DNA from: Pseudanabaena sp. M53BS1SP1A06MG | GTDB taxonomy: Bacteria; Cyanobacteriota; Cyanobacteriia; Pseudanabaenales; Pseudanabaenaceae | Length of the DNA stretch: 64,000 nt | Direction of reading: 5' to 3' | Assembly (NCBI GenBank): GCA_020404105.1 | Contig: JADBWH010000073.1 | Span: 1-64,000, forward strand | In this document: piece after piece, positions 37,287 to 46,534 of the stretch | Layout: each line of letters starts with the position of its first letter | How positions within the stretch are numbered: position 1 is the first letter of the stretch | Translations under genes and position numbers: made by a program | The notes under the pieces: model-generated | What the model was told of the DNA's origin: nothing | The model's input: the letters and a program-made list of their open reading frames with translations, nothing else | Database searches by the model: none

Positions 37287-38891
37287 ATGCAAAAGGGGTC
37301 TGTTTCTCCACTGGTTCTGATCATTTTAGACGGCTGGGGATATAGAGAAGAAGCCGAGGGCAATGCGATCGCCGCAGCAAATACTCCTGTCATAGATAGT
37401 CTGTGGAGTACTTACCCAAAAACTCTCCTCCAAGCCTCTGGCAAGGATGTTGGCTTACCCAAAGGTCAAATGGGCAACTCAGAAGTTGGTCATTTGAATA
37501 TTGGCGCTGGTCGAGTCGTCCCCCAAGAATTAGTTAGAATTTCTGATGCTGTTGATGATGGCTCATTACTGGCTAATCCTGCGCTAGTAAATGTTTGTGA
37601 GCAGGTCAAGGCTAATCAGAGCAAGTTACATCTAATTGGGCTTTGCTCTGATGGTGGTGTTCATTCGCATATTGATCACTTATTAGGTTTGATCGATTTA
37701 GCAAAGGCTCAGGGTATTCAAGATGTCTGTATCCATGTCATTACTGATGGTCGAGACACCCTACCCCAGTCTGGGATTAATTTTATTAAGTTATTGCAGA
37801 CCTATCTTAATAAAATTGGCACTGGGCGGATTGTTACCATTAGCGGTCGCTATTTTGTAATGGATCGGGACAAACGTTGGGATCGCATCCAAAAAGCCTA
37901 TGAAGTTTTAACTAATGATCAAATCACCACCAAGCTAACTTCAGCAGTCGATGTACTGGCATCTGCTTATCAAGAAAAAATCACCGATGAGTTTTTGCCA
38001 CCAACCAGAATAGCCCATGGGGCGATCGCCGCAGGTGATGGTGTCATTTGTTTTAATTTCCGACCTGATCGTTCCCGTGAAATTACCCAAGCATTTGTAT
38101 CTGATAACTTTACGGGATTTGAACGTGAGCGCATAGAGCCGCTTGCCTATGCTACCTTCACCCAGTACGACAGTTCACTATCGATCCCTGTTGCTTTCTT
38201 GCCTCAAAACTTGACCAACCTACTCGGGCCAGTTGTATCTAACCATGGACTCAGGCAACTCCGCTTGGCTGAAACTGAAAAATATGCCCATGTCACCTAT
38301 TTCTTTGACGGTGGGATGGAAGAGGCTAGCGAAGGAGATGATCGCATACTCGTTAATAGCCCAAGGGTATCGACCTATGACCAAGAGCCAGCTATGTCGG
38401 CTACTGAAGTTACCAGAATTGCTTCGGAGGCGATCGCCAAACGGATTTATTCACTGATCGTAATCAACTATGCCAACCCTGACATGGTCGGACATACTGG
38501 TAACTTTGAAGCTACGGTTAAGGCACTTGAACATGTGGATCGATGTTTAGGGCAACTGCTATCTAGTATTGCTAATGCAGGCGGTACTGCTTTGATCACG
38601 GCTGATCACGGTAATGCGGAATATATGTGGGATGATGATGGTAACCCTTGGACAGCTCATTCCAGTAACCCTGTACCATTTATTTTGGTGGAGGGTGAAG
38701 GACGCAAAATTCATGGACATGGTGCTGATGTCAAGCTAAAGCCCAATGGTGGTCGTCTGGCGGACATTGCACCAACGATTCTTGAAATCCTCCAAATTCC
38801 GAAACCACCAGAAATGACTGGGTTTTCTCTATTGGAGTCAGCTAGTTATGAAGTTAAAAATCTCAAAACACCAGTAAAAATTGGTATGTAA
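37287..38891 (+). CDS. gpmI: 2,3-bisphosphoglycerate-independent phosphoglycerate mutase
   Basis: Interconverts 3- and 2-phosphoglycerate using two Mn2+. Alkaline-phosphatase-fold motifs are present: VLIILDGWGYRE near residue 10, GQMGNSEVGHLNIGAGR near 62 with the phospho-Ser, ITDGRDT, GRYFVMDRDKRWDR, and TADHGNAE near 446 with metal ligands. Length 534 aa is normal. AAGGA lies 11 nt before the ATG. Monocistronic. Confidence 0.97.
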   Translation: MQKGSVSPLVLIILDGWGYREEAEGNAIAAANTPVIDSLWSTYPKTLLQASGKDVGLPKGQMGNSEVGHLNIGAGRVVPQELVRISDAVDDGSLLANPALVNVCEQVKANQSKLHLIGLCSDGGVHSHIDHLLGLIDLAKAQGIQDVCIHVITDGRDTLPQSGINFIKLLQTYLNKIGTGRIVTISGRYFVMDRDKRWDRIQKAYEVLTNDQITTKLTSAVDVLASAYQEKITDEFLPPTRIAHGAIAAGDGVICFNFRPDRSREITQAFVSDNFTGFERERIEPLAYATFTQYDSSLSIPVAFLPQNLTNLLGPVVSNHGLRQLRLAETEKYAHVTYFFDGGMEEASEGDDRILVNSPRVSTYDQEPAMSATEVTRIASEAIAKRIYSLIVINYANPDMVGHTGNFEATVKALEHVDRCLGQLLSSIANAGGTALITADHGNAEYMWDDDGNPWTAHSSNPVPFILVEGEGRKIHGHGADVKLKPNGGRLADIAPTILEILQIPKPPEMTGFSLLESASYEVKNLKTPVKIGM

Positions 38892-39000
38892 CATTAAGAG
38901 GGGCTACTTTTTACCCCTCATATATTTACCCCTCATATATTAAGAAGGCACAAACTGCAATACAGCAATTTTCATTTTTGAATGCAGAATGTAATATCAA

Positions 39001-39029
39001 GTTAAAAAATGGCAGTGCCATTTTTTAAC
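39001..39029. terminator. Palindromic hairpin downstream of gpmI
   Basis: GTTAAAAAATGGCA and TGCCATTTTTTAAC pair around a central G. An A/T-rich stem with T6 on either strand could terminate gpmI, about 110 nt after its stop. Confidence 0.5.
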
Positions 39030-39090
39030 TTCCAGACAGACTGGGTTCAGTTTTTAATTACTTCAGTTGTTGTCATAAGAGATTACAGCA

Positions 39091-39921
39091 ATGTCAAAAC
39101 TTACAAGGCGAGAGTTTATCGCTGTTAGTAGCCTCACTGCGGGATTTGCGATCGCTGTTCAGCCTATTTCCGCGAAAGTAATTACCACCACGAGCAAGGG
39201 GCTAATTGCAGGAGAAGTGAAAATTCCTGTCATTGATGGCACAATTCCCGCCTATCGAGCACAACCCGCCAGAGGCAAAAATTTCCCCGTCATTTTAGTA
39301 ATTCAAGAAATTTTTGGTGTTCATGCCCATATTCAAGATGTATGCCGTCGTCTAGCCAAATTAGGATATTTAGCGATCGCCCCTGAATTGTTTTATCGCC
39401 AAGGTGACGTATCGAAACTTGCCGATATTGCTCAAATTAGACCGATTGTGAGCAAGGTTCCTGATGCTCAGGTATTTGCCGACCTTGACGCAACCGTAGA
39501 ATGGGCAGCTAAATCGTCACAGGGCGATATTCAAAAGTTGGGGATTACGGGATTCTGCTGGGGTGGTAGGATTACATGGCTCTATGCAAACCATAATCCT
39601 AAAGTCAAGGCTGGTGTTGCTTGGTATGGCAGACTCGTTGGTGAATCGACAGAACTCACACCGTATCATCCCATTGATATCGCCAAATATTTACAAGTGC
39701 CTATTTTAGGACTTTACGGTGGCAAGGATGCAGGTATTCCCCTAGAGACCGTTGAGCAAATGCGCGAACAACTTAAGGGTTGCAGTACTAATTCTGAAAT
39801 CATTGTCTATCCTGATGCTCCCCATGCGTTTAATGCCGATTATCGCTCCTCATACCGTCAAAAAGAAGCCGAAGACGGTTGGAAACGGCTGAAAGCTTGG
39901 TTTAAGAAAAACGGAGTTTAA
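39091..39921 (+). CDS. Dienelactone hydrolase family protein with Tat signal
   Basis: An alpha/beta hydrolase. The N terminus [20 protein letters not shown] has the twin-arginine pattern (TRREF) and a hydrophobic stretch, with likely cleavage after residue ~28, so it should be exported folded. The catalytic triad is visible: Cys in GFCWGG near residue 152, Asp in YGGKDAG near 213, and His in PDAPHAF near 247. A Cys nucleophile is typical of dienelactone hydrolases. Natural substrate unknown. A strong bidirectional terminator follows. Confidence 0.9.
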   Translation: MSKLTRREFIAVSSLTAGFAIAVQPISAKVITTTSKGLIAGEVKIPVIDGTIPAYRAQPARGKNFPVILVIQEIFGVHAHIQDVCRRLAKLGYLAIAPELFYRQGDVSKLADIAQIRPIVSKVPDAQVFADLDATVEWAAKSSQGDIQKLGITGFCWGGRITWLYANHNPKVKAGVAWYGRLVGESTELTPYHPIDIAKYLQVPILGLYGGKDAGIPLETVEQMREQLKGCSTNSEIIVYPDAPHAFNADYRSSYRQKEAEDGWKRLKAWFKKNGV

Positions 39922-39987
39922 ATGAGCGCCTAAAAGCAAAGCTTTTGCTTCTGGACTTGATAAGCTTTGTAAGCTTAACCAGACTTG

Positions 39988-40025
39988 GCATAAAAAAAGA
40001 GCGCTATGCGCTCTTTTTTTATGCC
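39988..40025. terminator. Bidirectional terminator after the dienelactone hydrolase gene
   Basis: GGCATAAAAAAAGAGCGC and GCGCTCTTTTTTTATGCC pair around a two-base centre (TA). The GC core flanked by A7 and T8 is a classic intrinsic terminator. Confidence 0.88.
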
Positions 40026-40058
40026 AACTATCTGTAAGGCTCTTGCGGATAAAAATGT

Positions 40059-40137
40059 TCCACCAAAGTTAGCTGCGACTTCGCAGCTAACTTTGGTGGA
40101 GCGGAGCCTAAGCCACAATTACATTGCATGACTACCC
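40059..40137. repeat. 20-bp perfect hairpin with conserved 24-nt tail, copy 1
   Basis: 40059-40078 and 40081-40100 are exactly complementary with a two-base loop. The tail CACAATTACATTGCATGACT then ACCC (40114-40137) recurs with one base change at 53834-53857, also behind a hairpin of unrelated stem sequence. Confidence 0.65.
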
Positions 40138-40313
40138 TTTAATTTATAGCAAGTCCCTAATTACGAGAAAGTCTTATCGCGTATACAAATCTCGTGAAGT
40201 ACGGAGTTGTACGCCCGCAGAAGATGGGGTACAACCCATATACCTCGATTGCTTGAAAAGCGCTATATTGTGTAAAGGAATATAAAGTATTGTAAAAAAA
40301 TTGTAATTTTCAA

Positions 40314-41030
40314 ATGCAAAACAAAGTTGTTGTCGTTGTTGGTGCAACAGGTGGGATTGGTTCAGCACTTGTACCGAAATTAGCAGAAGCAGGTGCGAAA
40401 TTAGTTCTCGTAGCAAGAGATATCCATAAATTAGAGGAACTCGTTCACAACCTCGAAGATGATTACGATGCTGAGGCAATCGCTATTCCCACCGATATCA
40501 CCAAGTATGCTCAAGTTGAAGGAATAGTGCAACAGGCGATCGCCCAGTTTGGACAGATTGATGTTTTAGTGAATGCCGCAGGTGCAGGTATTCTCAAACA
40601 ATTCAATCGCATTGAGCCACAGGAACTCGATTACCTGCTCGATCTCAATCTCAAAGGGACTTTTTATACGAGTCAGTTAGTCGCTAATGCGATGAAGGAT
40701 CGCAAAATTGGACATATCTGTAATGTAATTGGTATTTTAGGTAAGCATCCGATGGCAATGGCATCCGCCTATTGTGCTTCTAAATTTGGAGCCGTTGGCT
40801 TTAGCAAATGTATGGCAGATGAGTTACGTCGCTTTGGAATTAAGGTAACTCTGTTTTATTTTGGGGGAATTGATTCACCATTTTGGGATAATGTCAGTCT
40901 CAAAGTCGATCGCAGCAAAATGCTGACTCCTGAAACTGCGGCAAATGCAATTATGTTTGCACTCTCCGCCGACCCATTAGCCGTACCGATGGAAATCAAT
41001 ATTCAACCTGAAAGCCATTTATTCTTTTAA
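40314..41030 (+). CDS. Short-chain dehydrogenase/reductase
   Basis: A Rossmann-fold NAD(P)-dependent oxidoreductase of 238 residues. The cofactor motif is VVGATGGIGSAL near residue 8, NAAGAG is near 90, and the active-site YCASK near 155 follows a VIGILGKHPMA strand. The usual catalytic Ser before Tyr is not obvious in ICNVIGILGK, so activity may differ. Substrate cannot be inferred. Monocistronic. Confidence 0.88.
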   Translation: MQNKVVVVVGATGGIGSALVPKLAEAGAKLVLVARDIHKLEELVHNLEDDYDAEAIAIPTDITKYAQVEGIVQQAIAQFGQIDVLVNAAGAGILKQFNRIEPQELDYLLDLNLKGTFYTSQLVANAMKDRKIGHICNVIGILGKHPMAMASAYCASKFGAVGFSKCMADELRRFGIKVTLFYFGGIDSPFWDNVSLKVDRSKMLTPETAANAIMFALSADPLAVPMEINIQPESHLFF

Positions 41031-41112
41031 AAACGTCAGTTCTTAAGCTTGCAAATTTTATAGTCCCATCAACAAAAGCATTGCTTAGCAAAGCTTTGCC
41101 ATGAGAGAACGT
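41031..41112. repeat. Two-hairpin repeat, copy B (5' part only)
   Basis: Begins TTAAGCTTGCAAATTTTATA and contains AAAGCATTGCTTAGCAAAGC like the first hairpin of copies C and D. The second hairpin and the right end are missing. It lies about 70 bp from the complete copy C, so the two may be a broken tandem. Confidence 0.55.
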
Positions 41113-41132
41113 TGGCATACCTCCCCGTTTCT

Positions 41133-41193
41133 CGAAATCCTCTTTAGAAAGAATCTGTGCATTTCGTAGATTCTTTCTAAAGGGGATTTCGAG
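41133..41193. repeat. Long hairpin between repeat copies B and C
   Basis: CTCGAAATCCTCTTTAGAAAGAATCT pairs (one mismatch) with the complementary stretch ending GGGGATTTCGAG, around a loop of about 10 nt. It abuts copy C of the two-hairpin repeat. Confidence 0.7.
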
Positions 41194-41326
41194 TTAAGCT
41201 GGCAAAATTTTAAAGCCCAAAAGCAAAAGCCTTGCTAAGCAAGGCTTTTGCTTTTTGGCTTTGAGAGAGGGGTGGCTACGCCACCCCTCTCTCAAAGCTC
41301 GTTTCAAATTATCCCGAACTCACGTT
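41180..41326. repeat. Two-hairpin repeat, copy C (complete)
   Basis: Holds AAAAGCCTTGC-TAAG-CAAGGCTTTT and then TTTGAGAGAGGGGTGGC-TAC-GCCACCCCTCTCTCAAA, ending AAATTATCCCGAACTCACGTT. The second stem differs in sequence from copies D and E but is still fully paired, showing compensatory change. Confidence 0.8.
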
Positions 41327-41451
41327 TTCTTAAGGGGATATTTGTTGCAAATTGCTGAGAAGTATTTCTATCTCGCCTAAATCACATTTAATGATAGATA
41401 GACACTTTTTCTGGGGAACCCAGTCCTATAGCTTGGAGTTTGGAGAGTAAG

Positions 41452-43803
41452 ATGAAAAAGCGATATCTATATATATTGATGATATTCATCACGATCGCAT
41501 CCTGTGGCGCAGCAATCAAAGCAGCAGAAATATTTCAATCACGCACCGTCAAAATACTTAGCCCTGCAGAAATGTCAAAACTGGCTGATTCCTTCAGCGC
41601 TCAAGAAATTTCCCAACTGGAAATCGATGATGTTCTTCGCGATCGCCTCCGCTTCGATCCACAGTGGCAAGAAATCGTTCAAGCTATTCGCCAAGATATT
41701 ATCATTACCAAATGGGGAAAAGATGCTGTAGCCAATCCCGCATGGAAAAAGTATGGTGCTAAAGCATATCCATTGCTGAGCTATTTTGCGCGTTCCCGCG
41801 ATGAAACTAGACAAAAGTATGGTATTGAAGGTATTCGCAATCTTGGTAAACCCTATACGACCATATGGCTCCGTGGACAAATTCAACGTCGCTTGACCTA
41901 CCCTAATTTGTACGAAATCGCTCCCTATGTCTACGAAGCTCAAAGCAAGGACTGGGAGAAAGATTTCGGATTAGATGATCCTCAAGTCCGCAAAGAGCTA
42001 ATCAGTCTTGCCAAAGCTAATCTCGAACCCAAAAATTCTCCGCAATATTATAGTCAATTCAACTTGGAATTTTTGACGAGAATTCTTGGCTATGAAGCCG
42101 TATATGGTAAGTCCTCATATGAAAAAGAAAAGAACTTTGCAGGTTTACCAGAATGGGTGAACTATGAGCAGTTAGCAAAACCGACAGATAGTCAAATCAA
42201 GGCAGCGATCTCCCTCTATCAAAAATTACCAAGCGATGCTCAGGAGTATATCTTGGTCGAGCGACTTGGAGCCATCAAAGCAGGCGAAATTACTCCCTTT
42301 GGTCGTGCATTCTTCCATTCTTTGATTAACGAACCAAATTCTAATGATCGGACTTGGGCGATCGCTGAGCTAGATCGCCATGGTGATGCTCAAGCGACAG
42401 AACTCCTTCAAAATATTTTGAACAATGATCTATCGCAACTCTATCCTCTCTCCAAGATCGTTAGTTATGAGAATTTCACGATTAAAGGTGACTATGCCTA
42501 TTACCTGCTTTTAGGAATGGTGACAAAATATCCGCAGTCCAAATTTGCGATCGCTTGTCGTGAGTATGGAGATTTAACAGGACGTTCCTATTTTGATGGT
42601 GAGCCACGCAGTCAAGAAATCATTGCACGTAATGCTAACCGCACTGAGATAGAACGGCTGCAAGCATGGCAGGACTGGCTCAGAAAATATCCTGATCATG
42701 CTGGAGTCGATGACGCTAACTATTTCCTCGCGCTCAGTCTTCAAAATAATAATGACATCATGAGAGCTATGCGTCTTTGGAACAAAATCATGGTGCAACC
42801 TATGGGTGATCGCGATGCCATCTATCTAGCTTTCCCTCATGTGCGGACCCTCCTCGATGTGGGACTGTCTATCGAACAAATGCAAACCCTCTTGCAAGAA
42901 CCAGATAATCAACCTCTCGCACCACTCTTGCAATATGCAATTGCCATTCAATATGCGCGATCTCACAACTATGCGAAAGCCTTAGAAATTAATGCCAACT
43001 TAAATTTAGATTCAATCCCTGACCGTATCCTCGAAGCATACTATTACCCTCAAGGTCGCTTGTGGCGAGAGGATAATCGAGTCGTCGATTTTAAGAAAGA
43101 AGCACAATCACTCTTGAGCGAACAGAAACTACGTTGGCAAAAATTGCGCCAATGGCAAATCGAAAATACTCCCGAATCGCGTTACCAAATCGCCTCAGAT
43201 TGGGCAGGAATAGGTGGATGGAAAAATGGTTATTTACCCATCTGGGATGGATTTCGCACCTATCGTATCCCTACGGACTGGGACTGTGACAAGTGGTGGG
43301 TATGCGATGAATCTAAACGCAGTAGCTCAGAGATTTTGGCTAAATACCAAGGTGGCAGCCAAAATGCGATCGCGATTTCCCTCTATCAACAGTTACTTGA
43401 TGACCAGAATATCCCTCTAGACATTCGCGAAAAATCTTTATACATGATTGGTATGACCCTACTGAACCAATGGGAAAACCACACTTTCGCGGAAACTCAA
43501 AGGATCCATCCCCCCGCAGGATTAAGTGCTAGTGGACAATATCGCCAACTCAGTAAACGTAGTTACTCTTATCAAGACTACGAACAACTAGAAAAGAGTA
43601 CCCTATCTGACTATCATCGGCGCATTGACAGCATTATCACTGAGTTACAAATTAAATTCCCTCAAAGTCCTTATATTGATGATTTGCTGTTTTCTAGTTT
43701 CTTTCTCAGTGAGCAACCTAGATATTTACAAAGGTTACTAGAGAGATATCCCGATAGCGATCGTGCTGCTGAAGCCAGATTTTTGCTCAACCTAAAGAAA
43801 TAA
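41452..43803 (+). CDS. Large TPR-like lipoprotein of unknown function
   Basis: Function not recognised. The 783-residue protein starts MKKRYLYILMIFITIASC: a basic end, a hydrophobic core and the lipobox IASC, suggesting a lipid-anchored exported protein. The rest is helical and repeat-like (AEIFQSR, WAIAELDRHGDAQATELLQN, HAGVDDANYFLALSLQ, FPQSPYIDDLLF), in the style of TPR/SEL1 repeats of outer-membrane assembly or lytic-transglycosylase-related proteins. I see no transglycosylase catalytic domain. A Trp/Cys-rich stretch (DWDCDKWWVCDESKRSS) near residue 612 is distinctive. ATG 41452 is chosen over TTG 41440 because GGAG lies 6 nt before it. Confidence 0.6.
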   Translation: MKKRYLYILMIFITIASCGAAIKAAEIFQSRTVKILSPAEMSKLADSFSAQEISQLEIDDVLRDRLRFDPQWQEIVQAIRQDIIITKWGKDAVANPAWKKYGAKAYPLLSYFARSRDETRQKYGIEGIRNLGKPYTTIWLRGQIQRRLTYPNLYEIAPYVYEAQSKDWEKDFGLDDPQVRKELISLAKANLEPKNSPQYYSQFNLEFLTRILGYEAVYGKSSYEKEKNFAGLPEWVNYEQLAKPTDSQIKAAISLYQKLPSDAQEYILVERLGAIKAGEITPFGRAFFHSLINEPNSNDRTWAIAELDRHGDAQATELLQNILNNDLSQLYPLSKIVSYENFTIKGDYAYYLLLGMVTKYPQSKFAIACREYGDLTGRSYFDGEPRSQEIIARNANRTEIERLQAWQDWLRKYPDHAGVDDANYFLALSLQNNNDIMRAMRLWNKIMVQPMGDRDAIYLAFPHVRTLLDVGLSIEQMQTLLQEPDNQPLAPLLQYAIAIQYARSHNYAKALEINANLNLDSIPDRILEAYYYPQGRLWREDNRVVDFKKEAQSLLSEQKLRWQKLRQWQIENTPESRYQIASDWAGIGGWKNGYLPIWDGFRTYRIPTDWDCDKWWVCDESKRSSSEILAKYQGGSQNAIAISLYQQLLDDQNIPLDIREKSLYMIGMTLLNQWENHTFAETQRIHPPAGLSASGQYRQLSKRSYSYQDYEQLEKSTLSDYHRRIDSIITELQIKFPQSPYIDDLLFSSFFLSEQPRYLQRLLERYPDSDRAAEARFLLNLKK

Positions 43804-43993
43804 ACGAATGGTAGATTAGCCACCCTCTCTCTCAGAGAAAAATAGATAATGGTGAGAATTCTTTCTAAACTATTGCGAGTTCTCTCAAAACGTGATAGAA
43901 CGAAATAATGAGTTTATTCCATCATAAGCAAATGTATGAGGAAACAAACTAATCAAAACAATCAATCATTATTATCTCTTTGGTTTCCATAAT

Positions 43994-45109
43994 ATGAGTA
44001 TAGATCTACCTGTAAGTCTACAGCCAGATGGCTTCGGCGCGTCTTTACAAGCTTTGCAATCCCATTTGCAAGGATTCCTCGCAGAATACGAAGACAAAGT
44101 CGCTCAAGCCCGCGCTCAACTCGCTCACGTTGAAGCCCTCCTTGGTAGCCTGCCTGCTGAAGTTCCTAAAGCCAAAGCTAAAAAGAAAGAAACTGCCACT
44201 GCTCCTGCTATCGTTGCTCCCGTAATTGCTGAAGTTCCTAAAGCCCCTACTAAAGGTCGTAAACCCAAAGCCGCTAAACCTGAAGCAACTCCCGTCGCCA
44301 CACCTGTTGCTAAAGGAAAAGGAAGAGGACATCGTCGGGGTTCATTAACAACTCGTCCTGCTTATGAAGGACTAACCCTGACAGAATCGATCGAAAAGAT
44401 TTTGAATGAGCGTCAAGGACAAGCAGTTAATGCGGATGATGTAGTCAATATCCTTTATGGAGATCTCTCTGAAACTGTTTTCCGTGTTGCTAAAGAACGT
44501 GTCACCAAGAATTTATCTAAGGGTAAAGGTGAAAATAGATGGAAGCGTGTTCCTAATCAACTCGGTTACTATACCCTCTCTCTCGAAAGCTTGAAAACAG
44601 TTCCTACATCAACTATTAAAAGAGGCAGAGCAGCCGCTAAAGCAGCCGCTCCAGCCGCTAAGGTAGAGAAAGCTCCAAAAGCAGCAAAGGCTGCTAAAGT
44701 TTCCAAGGCTCCAAAAGTTGCGGCTAAAGCTACCAAGACTCCAAAAACTACTGCTAAAGCTGTTGTAACTAAAACTTCTACTAAAGTCAAAAAATCTGAG
44801 GCTCCTGTATCTAAAGCTATTCAGCCTAAAAAGTCGGGTCGTTCTAGCTCCTTAGCTTTCCGTCCTCTTTATCAAGGTAATACTTTAACCGATGCGATCG
44901 AGAAAGTTTTACAAGAGCGTAAGGGTGAATTTGTGAATGCAGATAGTGTTGTTAAGGCTTTGTATGGCGATCTTTCAGTTGAGAATTTCCGCCAAGCCAA
45001 GGATCGCGTTACCAAAAATCTGTCTAAGGGCAAGCTCGATGGTAAGTGGGAAAGAGTTCCTAATCAGCTAGGCTATTACACTTTATCCATGTCTGCGGTT
45101 AAGGCATAG
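43994..45109 (+). CDS. Histone-H1-like Lys/Ala-rich protein with duplicated winged-helix-like domain
   Basis: Not a named family to me. Residues 1-50 form a coiled-coil-like segment. Two homologous ~85-residue domains follow, at about 114-199 and 281-371. Each has RPxYxGxTLTxxIEKxLxER, VNADxVVxxLYGDLS, RVTKNLSKGK and a final RVPNQLGYYTLS. The pattern is that of a small winged-helix or HARE-type DNA-contact domain. Before each domain is a basic Lys/Ala/Pro-rich tract (about 50-112 and 205-280) with KAxKAAK repeats, like the tails of histone H1 or bacterial AlgP/HctB. A nucleoid-associated role is inferred. The domain duplication is directly visible. Confidence 0.6.
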   Translation: MSIDLPVSLQPDGFGASLQALQSHLQGFLAEYEDKVAQARAQLAHVEALLGSLPAEVPKAKAKKKETATAPAIVAPVIAEVPKAPTKGRKPKAAKPEATPVATPVAKGKGRGHRRGSLTTRPAYEGLTLTESIEKILNERQGQAVNADDVVNILYGDLSETVFRVAKERVTKNLSKGKGENRWKRVPNQLGYYTLSLESLKTVPTSTIKRGRAAAKAAAPAAKVEKAPKAAKAAKVSKAPKVAAKATKTPKTTAKAVVTKTSTKVKKSEAPVSKAIQPKKSGRSSSLAFRPLYQGNTLTDAIEKVLQERKGEFVNADSVVKALYGDLSVENFRQAKDRVTKNLSKGKLDGKWERVPNQLGYYTLSMSAVKA

Positions 45110-45154
45110 ATATTTCAACAGATAGCTATCTTCCTAGTCATTCATAAGACCATT

Positions 45155-45257
45155 AATTAGCTCAACTTAATTAAAACCAAAACCGAGAGTTTTGTTCCGC
45201 CCGCTACGCGGGCGGAACAAAACTCTCGGTTTTTAGTTTACTTATGTCTAGCTACTT
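45155..45257. repeat. AAGTAGCT repeat, copy 2
   Basis: Left end AATTAGCTCAACTTAATTAA (one base off the consensus), centre TTCCGCCCGC-TAC-GCGGGCGGAA within a longer hairpin, right end ACTTATGTCTAGCTACTT. It lies between the H1-like gene and tRNA-Ser. Confidence 0.82.
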
Positions 45258-45325
45258 ACAAAAAATCTCGCTTTGCGAGCTTTTTTGCTTGTATTGTGTG
45301 TATTGATGCTTTAAAATATCCAACG

Positions 45326-45410
45326 GGAGAGATGGCAGAGTGGTCGAATGCGTTCGACTTGAAATCGAATGTTGTGAAAGCAACCGAGGGTTCGAATCCC
45401 TCTCTCTCCG
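45326..45410 (+). tRNA. trnS-UGA: tRNA-Ser (UGA anticodon)
   Basis: The acceptor stem GGAGAGA pairs with TCTCTCC and the discriminator is G. The anticodon loop CTTGAAA gives UGA. A long variable arm (about 45373-45386) marks a class II tRNA. The T arm GAGGG-TTCGAAT-CCCTC is perfect. 85 nt; no CCA encoded. A T-rich hairpin (AGCTACCTGATGGTAGCTTTTTTT) follows at about 45426-45449. Confidence 0.96.
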
Positions 45411-45425
45411 TAAATAAGTAAAAAA

Positions 45426-45449
45426 GCTACCTGATGGTAGCTTTTTTTA
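45426..45449 (+). terminator. Terminator after tRNA-Ser
   Basis: AAGCTACC and GGTAGCTT pair around a 4-nt loop and are followed by a run of seven Ts in all. It begins about 15 nt after the tRNA. Confidence 0.85.
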
Positions 45450-45482
45450 TAGTGAAGTGCTGTTTGAAAAACTCATACATTT

Positions 45483-45630
45483 TAACGACAGTTTGAGTTA
45501 AGTCTGCAAGTCTTATAAACTAAAAATCAAAAGCTTTGTTTAGCAAGGCTTTTGATTTTTAGCTTTGAGAGATGGTTTGCGTAGCAAACCATCTCTCAAA
45601 GCCAGTTTTAAATAATTCCGAACTAACTTT
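45483..45630. repeat. Two-hairpin repeat, copy D (complete)
   Basis: Starts TAACGACAGTTTGAGTTAAG, contains an AAAGC/GCTTT-type hairpin (AAAAGCTTTGTTTAGCAAGGCTTTT), then TTTGAGAGATGGTTTGC-GTA-GCAAACCATCTCTCAAA, and ends at the DedA stop. The second stem is perfect. Confidence 0.8.
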
Positions 45631-45632
45631 TT

Positions 45633-46385
45633 TTAGTCATTTTCGATCGCTTGTTTAATCTTTATCTTATCTTCGGTAATCGGTAATAACGCAGGTGACT
45701 CCTGCACCGCTTGTAGATGTGGATGACTAGGAATGGCATTTTCAGGTTTATGGGAATTGCGCCAAGCGATGAACTTTTCTTTTAGGAAACGATATGCTGG
45801 GGGTACACCAAACCATAGAACAACTCCACTTAGAATGATTGAACTAACTTTCACGACTCCAGATACTAAGACCTCAAGCGGAATTAATGTGCCTGCATAG
45901 TAGGCAACACCTGTAGTCACGACACCCCAAACCAAAGCACCTGTAGCGTTAAAAAAGAGAAATCTTGAGTAGGACATTCCTGACATTCCTGCCATTGGTC
46001 CTGCAAAAATTCGCAAGATGGCAATGAAGCGACCAAAGAAAACTGCGCGATCAGCACTACCCCGAAATTTTTCACGGGCAATCTCAATCTCATCAGCAGG
46101 CATCCGAAATAGTTTGCCAATTTTTGAGAGGGCGGGCAACCCACCCCAACGACCTAACCAATATCCTGCACTATCTCCTAAAATTGCTCCCGCTACAGTA
46201 CATAGCAAAACCAATGGATAGCGCAACTCACCATTTCCTGATAGAAATCCACCTACCAGTGTAATTGTTTCCCCTGGCAACGGGATACCAGCATTCTCCA
46301 GCATAATACCGAAGAACACGATCCAGTATCCATACTGTTGTGTCCATTCTTGAATAACTTCTAGCGAAAAAAACTCAAAATGCAT
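45633..46385 (-). CDS. DedA family membrane protein
   Basis: A polytopic protein of the DedA/VTT (SNARE-associated) superfamily, implicated in membrane lipid flipping and envelope homeostasis. Motifs: FFGIMLENAGIPLPGETITLVGGFL near residue 22, GAILGDSAGYWLGRWGG near 67, and FFGRFIAILRIFAGPMAGMSGM near 115. The Glu and the Arg pair typical of the family are present. The C-terminal 45 residues are polar and cytoplasmic. Length 250 aa is slightly above average. Confidence 0.92.
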   Translation of the reverse strand: MHFEFFSLEVIQEWTQQYGYWIVFFGIMLENAGIPLPGETITLVGGFLSGNGELRYPLVLLCTVAGAILGDSAGYWLGRWGGLPALSKIGKLFRMPADEIEIAREKFRGSADRAVFFGRFIAILRIFAGPMAGMSGMSYSRFLFFNATGALVWGVVTTGVAYYAGTLIPLEVLVSGVVKVSSIILSGVVLWFGVPPAYRFLKEKFIAWRNSHKPENAIPSHPHLQAVQESPALLPITEDKIKIKQAIEND

Positions 46386-46534
46386 GAGTTGTAACTCAAA
46401 GTCTAGTGGGCTAAATTGTTTTATAAAAAATTGTTACTTTTTGTATCATTATAAATGCTTGTCCGTCAAAAAATAGACCTATAAGTCAGCCCTTAGACTG
46501 GATTTTCGGCTAGAGCAATTAAAGATACTACTAA

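Noticed and set aside
40174-40479. 101-codon minus-strand frame at the start of the SDR gene
   Set aside because: More than half of it overlaps the well-supported SDR gene on the other strand and its product looks random.
41452-43803. Soluble lytic transglycosylase
   Set aside because: Helical repeat architecture is similar, but no SLT catalytic domain or Glu motif was found.
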